Below, in pieces: positions 23,436 through 33,107 of a stretch of DNA of 64,000 nt. The DNA is from Pseudarthrobacter sp. NS4. Its GTDB lineage: Bacteria; Actinomycetota; Actinomycetes; Actinomycetales; Micrococcaceae. Below the pieces are notes generated by a model. That model worked only from the letters and a program-made list of their open reading frames with translations. It had not been told where the DNA came from and made no database searches. The position numbers were made by a program, and so were the translations under genes. How positions within the stretch are numbered: position 1 is the stretch's first letter; every line of letters starts with the position of its first letter. Location: positions 2,108,001 through 2,172,000 of the forward strand of contig NZ_CP103288.1 in the NCBI RefSeq assembly GCF_024758005.1. Direction: 5' to 3'.

Positions 23436-24201
23436 CCGGTCCTGCCAACGGTGCAGCCTTATCAAGAGGCCAGATAGTAAGTAGCCTTACTAGTGGACGT
23501 GGTGTCTAGCAGCGGGCGCCGCGTTCCCTTCATCTGCCCAGCTTCCCCGAGACTGCATGCTCGCTGGGCTCGCAATGGTTTTGCGCTGCGCTTCAACCAG
23601 TTGATCGGGCGTCCGCTGGCGCGGCCGGCTGTTGGGCGCTGCCGGTCCGTCGCAGAGCTCCGGCCCGTCATCACCTGGTTGTTTACAAGCGTTTTGTGGT
23701 TGCTGTCCTGCGGATTCTAGGCGTCCGCTCCAGCCCGTCTAGCCCCGGTTCCGCAAGCTCCACCGGGGCCTGTGGCGCAGGAATTTCCCGCAGGCGCTCC
23801 TTCGTCGCTTACCTCCTGCGGGAATTTCCCACGCCTTGCCCTGCGGGTAGACAGGCCTCCGTCGGCCGCCGAGCAAGCAAGCTTGCCAGCAACCAAAAAA
23901 CAACTGTGAGTCTTGCAGTGGTTGGTCTGGGACTAGCTGGCAGTGTTGATGCCGGTCGTTCTGCCTGGCGCGTGACTCGAAAAAACAATTGCCCCTTGAG
24001 GGTGCATTCCCCCCCGACTTGTCCGCGCTGGGTGGAGCGGCCGGCGCTGACCTGTCCCACGACGGTGGCTTGATTAGAAGCTTGCCCAGCCCCTGCGGTT
24101 GTGGCTCATCACAGTATTGCCTCGAAGTGACACCTCCCAGGTCCAGCGCCGGTCGTGATGCGACCAGTCTTGCCCGTTCGAAAGGAAGGAGGGTAGCCGC
24201 G
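23436..24201. ncRNA. IS110 upstream region, candidate bridge RNA zone
   Basis: No protein gene is supported in these 766 bases. IS110-group elements encode their bridge RNA in the left non-coding end, just upstream of the transposase. The last 300 bases (about 23900-24201) hold alternating short complementary stretches, for example CAACTGTGAGTCTTGCAGTGG and the segment CTGCGGTTGTGGCTCATCACAG-like region near 24095. The left boundary of the element and the RNA ends cannot be fixed by eye. Two GGAATTTCCC repeats and a CCCGCAGG/CCTGCGGG dyad lie at 23780-23835. Confidence 0.35.
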
Positions 24202-25293
24202 TTGACCATCGTTGCGCAGACCCGCCCATTCGTCATCGGCGTGGACTGTCACGCCCGCACACACACCTACGCCATCATCGAAGCCAGCACCAAGCGACAG
24301 ATCGCGTGTGAGCAGTTCCCGACCACCCCGGCAGGGATTTCCCGCGCACTTGCCTGGGTAGGCCGACGGACAGACGGCGATATGGCCTGTCTATGGGCCG
24401 TTGAGGGCATCGGCTCTTACGGGGCACGTCTGGCCAGGGCAGTAACCGACGCCGGCTACGACGTCGCCGAAGCTCCACGGATGAACGCCCGAGGGCGCCG
24501 GGCGATCGGCAAATCCGACCCGCTCGATGCCGCCGCCATCGGAACCGCTGTCCTGGACTTAGAGGAGTCCCAGCTCCGAGCCCCGCGCCGGGATGAAGGA
24601 ACCCGTGCCGGACTCAGGATCCTGAGCGCAGCCCGGGATCAGTTGACCCGGGAACGAACAATGACTGTCAATGCACTCATCGCCCTACTCCGGGCACACG
24701 ATCTGGGAATCGACGCTCGTAAACCTCTGGTTCCGGCCCAGATCACCACGATCACCAGATGGCGGGAACGACAGGAGCAGATCGAGCTGTCCATAGCGCG
24801 CGAGGAAGCAGTTCGGTTGGCGCGCCGCGTTCTCGAAGTGACCACTCAGCTCGCCGCGAACCAGAAGCGCATGACAGAGCTGATCCAGCAAAGCCCAGCT
24901 GCACCGCTCTTGGAGATGGTGGGCGCCGGGGCTGTCACAGTCGCCACTGTCCTGACAGCATGGTCGCATCCAGGAAGGGTTCGCAGCGAAGCTGCCTTCG
25001 CCTCACTGGCAGGAGTGAATCCCTTGCCAGCCTCAAGCGGCAACACCGTCCGGCACAGGCTCAACCGGGGCGGCGATAGACGCCTCAACCGAGCCCTGCA
25101 CACCATCACCATGACCCGGATGACCCATGACTCCGGAACACGGGACTACGTCGCCAAACGCACCCAAGAAGGCCGTAGCTACCGCGAAATCCGCAGATCC
25201 CTCAAGCGCTACATCGCCCGAACCCTCTACCGCCAACTCAACACCCTTTACGCCACCGCGGAACCATCCCACTTTGTCGGGGCAGACCCTTAG
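24202..25293 (+). CDS. IS110 family transposase (last residues changed by insertion)
   Basis: TTG 24202 follows GGAAGGAGGG at ideal distance. The N-terminal RuvC-like DEDD domain starts TRPFVIGVDCHARTHTYAII (first Asp) and includes GKSDPLDAAAIGTAVL. The C-terminal transposase_20 domain is LLEMVGAGAVTVATVLTAWS, EAAFASLAGVNPLPASSGNT with the conserved Ser. The frame ends GADP-stop, because the IS256 insertion supplies the G of TAG. The original frame continued YPE and TAG at 26691-26693, so only three residues were lost and the enzyme may still work. Confidence 0.92.
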   Translation: MTIVAQTRPFVIGVDCHARTHTYAIIEASTKRQIACEQFPTTPAGISRALAWVGRRTDGDMACLWAVEGIGSYGARLARAVTDAGYDVAEAPRMNARGRRAIGKSDPLDAAAIGTAVLDLEESQLRAPRRDEGTRAGLRILSAARDQLTRERTMTVNALIALLRAHDLGIDARKPLVPAQITTITRWRERQEQIELSIAREEAVRLARRVLEVTTQLAANQKRMTELIQQSPAAPLLEMVGAGAVTVATVLTAWSHPGRVRSEAAFASLAGVNPLPASSGNTVRHRLNRGGDRRLNRALHTITMTRMTHDSGTRDYVAKRTQEGRSYREIRRSLKRYIARTLYRQLNTLYATAEPSHFVGADP

Positions 25294-26675
25294 GGACTGT
25301 CCGATAAACGGTGTGTGGAGTCCGGCCGGGTTTCATTATTGAGTGGTTCTTTCGAACCGGCCGGCGAAGGTAATCGCGAACGCGTTTAGGGCTGGCTTCC
25401 ACCTCATCACCCAGCGTGCCCGACCGCCGCCGGTGAGATCAAGAGATCTGGTGACCAGGTACAGGCATTTCAGGGCCGCGGTCTCGTTCGGAAAATGCCC
25501 GCGGGCCCTTACTGCCCTTCGGTAGCGTGCGTTGATCGACTCGATCGCGTTCGTCGTGCAGATCACCCGCCGGATCTCCACGTCGTACTCCAGGAACGGC
25601 ACGAATTCAGCCCAGGAGGATTCCCAGAGCCGCACGATCGCCGGATATCGCTGGCCCCATTCGGCCGTGAACTCAGCGAACCGGTCCTTCGCCGCTTGCT
25701 CGGACGGGGCCGTGTAGACCGGCTTGAGCGCCTTGACGATGCCGTCGCGGTGCTGCCGTCCGGCGTAGCGGAAGCTGTTGCGGATCAGGTGCACGATGCA
25801 CTGCTGCACGACCGTTCGCTCCCACGTGGTCGTGATCGCCTCCGGCAGGCCCTTGAGCCCGTCGCAGACGGCGATCAACACATCCTCCACACCCCGGTTC
25901 TTCAGCTCGGAGAATACCTGCAGCCAGAACCGGGCACCCTCGCCACCGTCGCCGGCCCAGATGCCCAAGATCTCCCGCTCCCCGTTTGTGGTGACCCCCA
26001 TGACGACGTAGAACGGGGTGTTGCGCACCTGCCCGTCACGGACCTTGACCACGACTGCGTCAACGAAGAGCACCGGGTAGATCGGGTCCAAAGGCCGGGG
26101 CCGACCATTCGGCCAGTTCCCCGGCGACCTTCTCCGTGATGCGGCTGATGGTGTCTTTGGAGACTCTGGCCCCGTAGACCTCCTCGAAGTGCGCCGCGAT
26201 TTCCCCGGTGGTCAGCCCCCGGGCGGACAGCGAGAGCACGATCTGGTCGATCCCGTCCAGACGCCGTTTCCGTTTGGGCACGATCACCGGGTCGAACGAG
26301 CCGTCCCGATCCCGGGGCACCTCAATCTCGACCGGGCCGATCTCGGTCAGCACGGTCTTTGACCTGGTGCCGTTGCGCATGTTGGCTGCGATCGGTGTCT
26401 GGCCATGCTCGTGCCCGAGGTGCTCGGTCAACTCGGCTTCCAGCGCGGTCTCGAGCACGTTCCTCGTGAGCTGGTTCAACAACCCGCCCGGGCCTACCAG
26501 GCTCACGCCCTGCTCCTTGGCCTGCGCGAGCAACCGCTCCGCAAGCTCCTTCTGATCGATGATCTCTCCCGTCACAGGATCGATCATCACCCCTGTCATC
26601 TCGGTCGTGGACTCTGACACGGCCGTCTCCTTTCGGATCAGGCCGGACCCCACACACCGTTATCCAGACAGTCCC
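25293..26675 (-). mobile_element. IS256 family insertion sequence, complete, with 8-bp target duplication
   Basis: Left terminal repeat begins GGGACTGTCCGATAAACGGT at 25293; the right end reads, on the other strand, GGGACTGTCTGGATAACGGT. The repeats continue GTGTGG(A/G)GTCCGGCC. GACCCTTA occurs at 25285-25292 and 26676-26683, a perfect 8-base duplication typical of the family. The 1,383-base length is normal. It is inserted in the last codons of the IS110 transposase. Confidence 0.95.
25336..26620 (-). pseudogene. IS256 family transposase with one frameshift
   Basis: GTG 26620 (VSESTTEMTG) has GGAG seven bases upstream. The first frame runs to LAEWSAPAFG; the true continuation, DPIYPVLFVDAVVVKVRDGQ, is in the next frame. 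An extra C in GCCCCGG near 26093 explains the break: with GCCCGG the reading would be AEWSARPLDPIYP. The DDE residues are all present (Asp in FVDAVVVK, Asp in AVCDGLKG, Glu in NAIESINARYRR). A sequencing error in the C run or a real inactivation both fit; programmed frameshifting is not usual in IS256. Confidence 0.9.
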
Positions 26676-26732
26676 GACCCTTACCCGGAATAGGAGCGCA
26701 CGAATGTGCGGTTGAGCATGCCGGGCTTCGGG

Positions 26733-27398
26733 TTAGTGGCTGTGCGACGTGTGGGTGTCGGGTGCGGGCGCTGCGGGGGCGTCCGTCGGCTTGTCGCGGG
26801 TGCGGTCTTCGCTGGTCGGAGCCTCCGCGGGTGCCTGCGACGGTGCCGGGGTGGAGTCGTGGCTGTGGCTCTCGGAGTCGAGGGTGCTTGCGAGGGCGGA
26901 CATGCCGAACCACGTCAGCGCGGCGACCAACACGACACCTGCGGCAAACGGGCTGACCAGGTGGCGCAGGCCGCCCTTGGCGTCCTTGGCGATGAACGCG
27001 ACGTACGACATCAGCAGGCCGATCGGAGTCATCCAGGCGCTGCGCTCGGGGAACTGTTCGAAGTGCTGGATGCCGCCGCCGACCAGGCCGACGCCGAAGG
27101 AGAGCAGGAGCGAGAACGCGACGAGCGAGATGGCCCGGCTCAGCAGCGGGCGCTCATCGACGAGCACGAACTCGTTGACGATGGTGCCGAGGAGGAACAC
27201 GAAGGCACCGACGACGCAGATGATCGTGTACAGGCCCGGGTTGATCGGATAGTGCACGACGGCGCCGGCGATAAGGGCCGCGCCCATGAAGTAGAGCATC
27301 GCGCCGATGTAGCGCGAGTAGAGCGAGGGAGTCCGTTTCGCGAGCTCTGCCTCATAGGAGGCAACGTCTTCGCGGCTGAGGTCGTTCTGAACGGTCAT
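26733..27398 (-). CDS. Membrane protein with His-rich tail, copper-operator linked
   Basis: 221 residues from ATG 27398 (MTVQNDLSREDVASYEAELA). About six spans follow, for example YIGAMLYFMGAALIAGAVVH, YTIICVVGAFVFLLGTIVNE, ISLVAFSLLLSFGVGLVGGG and LVSPFAAGVVLVAALTWFGM. The tail has ESHSHDSTPAPSQAP and ends DTHTSHSH, a possible metal-binding site. Its ATG overlaps the stop of a 37-residue upstream frame (ATGA), indicating translational coupling, and a CsoR-type palindrome lies 235 bases upstream. I infer a copper-related role; no family is recognised. The frame also extends upstream to ATG 27515. Confidence 0.65.
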   Translation of the reverse strand: MTVQNDLSREDVASYEAELAKRTPSLYSRYIGAMLYFMGAALIAGAVVHYPINPGLYTIICVVGAFVFLLGTIVNEFVLVDERPLLSRAISLVAFSLLLSFGVGLVGGGIQHFEQFPERSAWMTPIGLLMSYVAFIAKDAKGGLRHLVSPFAAGVVLVAALTWFGMSALASTLDSESHSHDSTPAPSQAPAEAPTSEDRTRDKPTDAPAAPAPDTHTSHSH

Positions 27399-27508
27399 TT
27401 CTGGTGAGTCTTTCGTTTTCGGGCAGCAGTCAGCCGTAGCGCCGATACCGGAGTTTGGTGCGGCGTGGCGCTGTGCGTGCTGCTCAGCAGGGCAGACTTG
27501 AGCGTCAT
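27395..27508 (-). CDS. 37-residue coupled leader ORF
   Basis: ATG 27508 has AAGGAA with a 7-base spacer. The frame reads MTLKSALLSSTHSATPHQTP, VSALRLTAARKRKTHQK and stops with TGA at 27395-27397, overlapping the ATG of the membrane protein. RBS quality and the 4-base overlap argue for translation. It is basic, with three His. It may be a leader that couples translation. An out-of-frame alternative starting at 27515 would instead extend the membrane protein with a Cys/His-rich segment. Confidence 0.5.
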   Translation of the reverse strand: MTLKSALLSSTHSATPHQTPVSALRLTAARKRKTHQK

Positions 27509-27632
27509 GTCTCATTTCCTTGGAAGTGGGGCTTGGCTGGCGGCACGACTTAGACCGTACTTCGGACCAGCAATGTTTGTCACATTCCGGTAACGGCGTG
27601 TCCGCCGTGGCGCGGGATGCGCACTTGCTCCT

Positions 27633-27651
27633 TATACCCGGCGGGGGTATA
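27633..27651 (-). promoter_or_regulatory. CsoR-type copper operator
   Basis: TATACCC (27633-27639), spacer GGCGG, GGGTATA (27645-27651): a perfect 7-base dyad of the form seen for CsoR-family repressors. On the minus strand the second arm overlaps a TATAAG that could be a -10 for the leader ORF and membrane protein. No csoR gene is in the window, so the regulator would be encoded elsewhere. Confidence 0.55.
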
Positions 27652-28217
27652 GCGCCCTGGGGCCGCGTCCGGGCGGATACCCCGGCAAATGGAAACGCTG
27701 GCTGTGCGCTGAATAACCGGTCAAGGACCTCCGGCGGGCCCGTTTCCCATGGTCCAAGGCCTGCATTGCCGGCGCACTGTCTGCCGTGGCTGGGATTCTT
27801 TCAGCAGGGACGACACCTATTCGCGCTGTCATTCAAACCCTGGGTGCGAACATGACCCGGGGTGGACCGGGACTTCTCAGGCACAGGGGGGCGGCGGGCC
27901 TTGGGAACCTGCGGGGATGACCACAGTAGCCGGCGGCGGCACTCACCATCCGTTTGTCGTTTTCAGAAGCTGGCTGCACAAACTTCCCCCGAATTTCAGG
28001 GTTTGTGCAGACGGGTTGTGATCAGTGACTGGCCGGTACTCCTGTGCACAAGTGCCCGTTTGCTCAGCACTCCTGTTCACAATCCGCGACATCGATTTGT
28101 CTCGAACCCTTGGGTTTTGAGGCGCAGAGGTTTCGAGACACCCAGATTGGGAACCTGTTGCGGGACATCGTTAGCACTTCAGTCAGGTCCGGCATCCTAT
28201 TTCAGGTAGTGCCCTTT
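27652..28217. other. Spacer with one TGTCTC dyad
   Basis: About 565 bases, no supported gene on either strand. It contains repeat R4 and a 10-base echo TTTGTGCAGA/CTGCACAAA around 27974-28013. Possibly residual DNA of a lost gene that shared the copper operator. Confidence 0.4.
28098..28140. repeat. TGTCTC dyad repeat R4
   Basis: TGTCTCGAACC (28098-28108) and GGTTTCGAGACA (28129-28140) form an almost perfect inverted pair 20 bases apart, with a GGGTTTTGAGG between. The arms are those of R2. The inner sequence differs. Confidence 0.55.
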
Positions 28218-28571
28218 TTACTGGCTTTGGTTACGCCCCGGAGGCACAGGAAACTGACCGTCGCGGATGCCTAGCCAAGAAATTCCGAGCGCGTCCTTTT
28301 GCAGAGAGGAAGCAAGACTTCCTAGCGGCTCGATCACATTTTGTGCCCAGTCCGCGCCGGTGGACCCAGGGTCATCAGTTACGGCATGGGGCGGAAAGGT
28401 GATCCGTCGGCCTAGTAGGCCGTCTATTGATGGGGAACGTTCGTAGATAACACAGGCGCTTTGTGGCGTATCTGCCCAAGCCTCGTGGATCGTGATGGTC
28501 GGATCGGTGAACTGGGCGATTGCCTTACGAAACGCTGCGACAACGCGGTCCGCCTCGCTTTGGTTAGTCAT
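28218..28571 (-). CDS. Hypothetical protein, 117 residues
   Basis: From ATG 28571 (MTNQSEADRVVAAFRKAIAQ) the product is soluble and probably alpha/beta: FTDPTITIHEAWADTPQSAC, VIYERSPSIDGLLGRRITFP and LASSLQKDALGISWLGIRDG. A GTG at 28589 would add six residues. No family recognised. No operon partner: spacer lies on both sides. Confidence 0.55.
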   Translation of the reverse strand: MTNQSEADRVVAAFRKAIAQFTDPTITIHEAWADTPQSACVIYERSPSIDGLLGRRITFPPHAVTDDPGSTGADWAQNVIEPLGSLASSLQKDALGISWLGIRDGQFPVPPGRNQSQ

Positions 28572-28768
28572 AAGGTGAGCCTTCACCAAGGAGCTTTGAA
28601 GGTCAACGCTGAAAGCAGTTTGCAGTCGGTGCTGGAACTCTCAACGGGATGCAAATCTGGGTCACGTTACTGAATCGGTCAACTCCCGGCCATGGGTTTG
28701 CATCAACGCCCCTACCTCGGCTCCTCACGTCGGCCGAACACCCTTCGGTGTGAACGGAGCAGGAGTAG

Positions 28769-29215
28769 CTACTCTGCTACGTAGACGTTTTCGTGGATGC
28801 GCCTGAAGCCTTCAGACTCCAGCCGCTCGGTATCGGCGTTGTCCCGAACCAGTGTCGTAGTTTTTCCGTCAGGACCGCCCACCGTGGTGATCCTGTTGGC
28901 AGTGCTGGCCTTTGCAGCACCGCAGCCTGCGTAAGCACCAAACTGCTGCTCCACAGGGAACACCGCCACGCAGAAGTCAGCGCCATCAGCACTTTCGGCT
29001 CCAAAGTACTGCCGGCCGTCATCCTCAACCAGGAGGCGCACGGTCCCTTCGTCAATCTTCACAGGGAGGTGCAGTTCGCTGCCGCTCGGAAGGACGTCGT
29101 CCGGTCCTGCTGGCGCTTTCAGTGCCGCAATGCCGTACCCATCGCTTGAGCAGCCAGCAAGCAGCAGCGGAACTGCAAGGAGTGCCATGGCCGCCGAGAG
29201 TTTGAGCTTCTTCAT
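28769..29215 (-). CDS. Secreted lipoprotein, unknown function
   Basis: ATG 29215 follows GGGGGAAC. The signal peptide MKKLKLSAAMALLAVPLLLAGC has a clear lipobox (LLAGC), so Cys22 would be lipidated after cleavage. The mature part (about 127 residues) includes GTVRLLVEDDGRQYFGAESA and two further Cys in ADFCVAVFP and YAGCGAAKAS that may pair. An upstream start adding 20 residues lacks support. It faces the cell exterior. Function unknown. Confidence 0.8.
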   Translation of the reverse strand: MKKLKLSAAMALLAVPLLLAGCSSDGYGIAALKAPAGPDDVLPSGSELHLPVKIDEGTVRLLVEDDGRQYFGAESADGADFCVAVFPVEQQFGAYAGCGAAKASTANRITTVGGPDGKTTTLVRDNADTERLESEGFRRIHENVYVAE

Positions 29216-29345
29216 TTGTTCCCCCAAGTACGTAATCCTGATATCGACGCTACCGCACACCTTCCTGCCGGTCATTTCCCAAGAAACAAACTGCTGAAGT
29301 CTGTTATCACCGTCGGCAATCCTTCGGGAACCTCTACCGAGACCG

Positions 29346-29598
29346 AGACGGTTCAGTTACGGTCGAGCGAATCGGCTTCACTAGCAGCGCGATTTCTTTC
29401 GACCTGCTTAGCCGCAATGATGCCGTCTCGTGTCGCTGCCCGGATCACTCCATAGAGGACGTAAAAGAAAATGGCCGCGAAAACGAGCGGCAGGACGATA
29501 TCCATGATTCTTCCCCCAAGGATTTAGCTGCCCAGAAAGGACCTTGCCAGCCTACTTTAGGTGCAAAGCTAGTGGCCTGTTAGCTCCCGAGGCGAACC
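29346..29598. repeat. Direct repeat copy 2 (partner at 2357-2608)
   Basis: Same orientation as copy 1 and about 27 kb away. The similarity begins at GACGGTTCAG and ends at GCGAACC. Codon-silent differences dominate inside the gene. Confidence 0.85.
29353..29505 (-). CDS. 50-residue single-span membrane protein, copy 2
   Basis: ATG 29505 follows GGGGGAAG; stop TGA at 29353-29355. The product starts MDIVLPLVFAAIFFYVLYGV and ends EADSLDRN. It differs from copy 1 at a handful of positions, with the hydrophobic span intact, so both are probably functional. It lies 137 bases downstream of the lipoprotein start, on the same strand. Function unknown. Confidence 0.65.
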   Translation of the reverse strand: MDIVLPLVFAAIFFYVLYGVIRAATRDGIIAAKQVERNRAASEADSLDRN

Positions 29599-29693
29599 GT
29601 TCCTGGCACGTGCGCACTTTCCATCGCGGCCGAGGTCAAACGTCGTTAGCTCGAGCCACCCATCCCCTAGCAGCCGTATCCAGAGCAGCCGGC

Positions 29694-30504
29694 ATGCAAC
29701 ACTCGTACTACGGATCAGTTCTGGGGGCTTTCAGGAACGGCGTGGACCGGCATCTATACGATCATCACATTCTGTCTGCTGATAGTTGCAGTTGCAGCGG
29801 CTCTATACGCCCGAAAGCAGTGGCATGAGGCCCGCAAGGCGAGAGTCGAGGCGAGCCGCCCATATGTCGTTGTAACCATCGAGCCGGCGGGTGTCGGCCC
29901 ACAGCTATTCGACCTTATGGTGCAGAACATCGGCCAGCGGCCTGCCCTTGACGTTTCTATTACTCTTGACCCTGCACCAAGGCGTGCGCGTGAGACCGCG
30001 GGCCACGAAATCGGCAAAATCAAGATGTTGAACGAGCCTGTCGCACTCATCGCCCCAGGGCAGGAAATGCGAGTTTTTTACGACGATCACTCTGAGCGAA
30101 TGGGCAGAGAGGATCTCCCGTCATCGCACCAGGTTTCGCTGACTTATAGGGACAGCTCCGGGAATGAATACTCGGAGTCCAGCGTCTTAGATATTGAAGC
30201 GATGAAGGGCGCCATGTTCACTTCAGTTCGCACGATTCATGACATAGGCAAGTCCCTGGAGAAGATGAACCAGACCTTCTCCCGGTCTTCTGTTCTGGGA
30301 CGCGCAGGAAAAATACAAGCCGAGGTTTCGGTCGAATCACGCGTTGAGCACGTGCAACGAATCGCTGAGGAGAATTCTCAACAGCAAGAGCGACACCGTT
30401 CCCTGCTAAAGGGACTCGGCTTCGATAATTCCGATGGAGTAGTGGCATTGGGGCCAAACGCTCCCGGGGAAGCCGAATCAGGGCGAGGCACAGAAATCGA
30501 TTGA
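29694..30504 (+). CDS. Single-span membrane protein with N-terminal frame problem
   Basis: The soluble part from ATG 29917 (MVQNIGQRPALDVSITLDPA) is only the end of a longer frame open from 29671. That upstream part encodes NTRTTDQFWGLSGTAWTGIY, TIITFCLLIVAVAAALYARK and QWHEARKARVEASRPYVVVT, an N-terminal membrane anchor and linker. No ATG, GTG or TTG exists in that frame. ATG 29694 fits the expected start but is one base out of frame (ATG C AAC ACT). A single inserted base or a non-standard start are the options. The C-terminal half is helical (MNQTFSRSSVLGRAGKIQAE). Confidence 0.5.
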
Positions 30505-30714
30505 CGCAGGCTGCCTAGCACTCCCATTTCTGCCACCCCGAGGCGTCAAAAAACGTCCGAATGGGACCTGTCCGCACAACGTCCCGTTAGCCGGTCCCGG
30601 ATCGGTGTTTCCCGAGGTAGATCGAGTGGCAGAAGCGCCTCCGGGAATGCGTTCCCGTAAGACCCCTCCGGTGATGTGTCTGGTCAAGGAGCTGGATATG
30701 GCACACTGCTGCTT

Positions 30715-31329
30715 ATGTCGGAACTAATGGTCGGCTACGCCAGAGTCTCCACCGATGAGCAGGACCTCACAGCCCAACGGGATGCCCTTCTAGCCCTTGG
30801 CGTCGAGCCCGACAGAGTCTATGTCGATCACGGATTTAGCGGCAGCAACACGAACCGGCCAGGGCTTCGTGAAGCGCTGGCAGCATGTAGAGCCGGAGAC
30901 ACCTTCACGGTAACCAAGCTGGATCGTCTCGCCCGCTCGGTGAGGGATGCCCATGAAATTGTTGACGGCTTGGCGGCAAGGGGTGTGAAGCTCAGTATCG
31001 GCGGCTCGATATATGATCCCACCGACCCCATGGGCAAGCTGCTGTTCAATGTCCTCGCCATGGTCGCTGAGTTCGAAACAGACCTCATCCGGGCGCGCAC
31101 GAGGGAGGGGATGAAGATCGCCAAGGCAAAGGGCCGGCTGCGCGGCAAGCAGCCCAAACTTTCGCCCAAGCAGGAAGCGCATTTGGCCGGGCTGCACGCC
31201 AGCGTCGAATACACGATGTCTGAGCTGGCAGAGCTCTTCTCCGTAGGGCGTTCCACTGTCTACCGCGCTGTCGAGCGAGTGCGCCAAAGGGCAGCAATAT
31301 CGGCGAAGAAGGACCTCGGCCGAGGCTGA
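30715..31329 (+). CDS. Serine recombinase (resolvase/invertase family)
   Basis: 204 residues from ATG 30715. The catalytic domain has the Ser in MVGYARVSTDEQDLTAQRDA, YVDHGFSGSNTNRPGLREAL and FTVTKLDRLARSVRDAHEIV. The E helix (FNVLAMVAEFETDLIRARTR) leads to a C-terminal helix-turn-helix (MSELAELFSVGRSTVYRAVE). This is the size of Hin/Tn3-resolvase-type enzymes, not large serine integrases. It is the last accessory gene before the compact chromosomal half. Its own recombination site is not identified; the TGTCTC dyads are candidates. Confidence 0.92.
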   Translation: MSELMVGYARVSTDEQDLTAQRDALLALGVEPDRVYVDHGFSGSNTNRPGLREALAACRAGDTFTVTKLDRLARSVRDAHEIVDGLAARGVKLSIGGSIYDPTDPMGKLLFNVLAMVAEFETDLIRARTREGMKIAKAKGRLRGKQPKLSPKQEAHLAGLHASVEYTMSELAELFSVGRSTVYRAVERVRQRAAISAKKDLGRG

Positions 31330-31508
31330 CCAGTCGCGAGTGCCGGGGCTACGGACGCAAGCTGACTTCCGGGACGAAGACGGCGGTTCTGTCCCGAGGC
31401 CTAGGACGGTAGACTTGTATGGGCCGTTCTTCGGCCACTCTGCCCCGGCTCCCTCCAGATTTCGTACGAGGGCTGCGGCGTTCCCTGTTGTGAAAGGCCT
31501 TACCTGCT

Positions 31509-33103
<1,595 letters not shown>

Positions 33104-33107
<4 letters not shown>

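Larger units (their letters stand above)
24202..26693 (+). mobile_element. IS110 family element interrupted by IS256 (known content only)
   Basis: Covers the transposase from its start to its original stop, with the IS256 copy (25293-26675) inside. The true left end lies upstream in the non-coding zone, and the right end between 26694 and about 26732. IS110 elements lack terminal inverted repeats, so ends need an empty-site comparison. Confidence 0.8.

Noticed and set aside
23780..23835. CCCGCAGG/CCTGCGGG dyad with GGAATTTCCC direct repeats as a possible IS110 end
   Set aside because: IS110 elements normally lack inverted repeats and no matching sequence is seen after 26693, so no boundary can be assigned.
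24037..24236. Upstream extension of the IS110 transposase frame to 23989
   Set aside because: The added residues are unlike any IS110 N-terminus, and the TTG at 24202 has an excellent RBS followed by the normal start of the DEDD domain.
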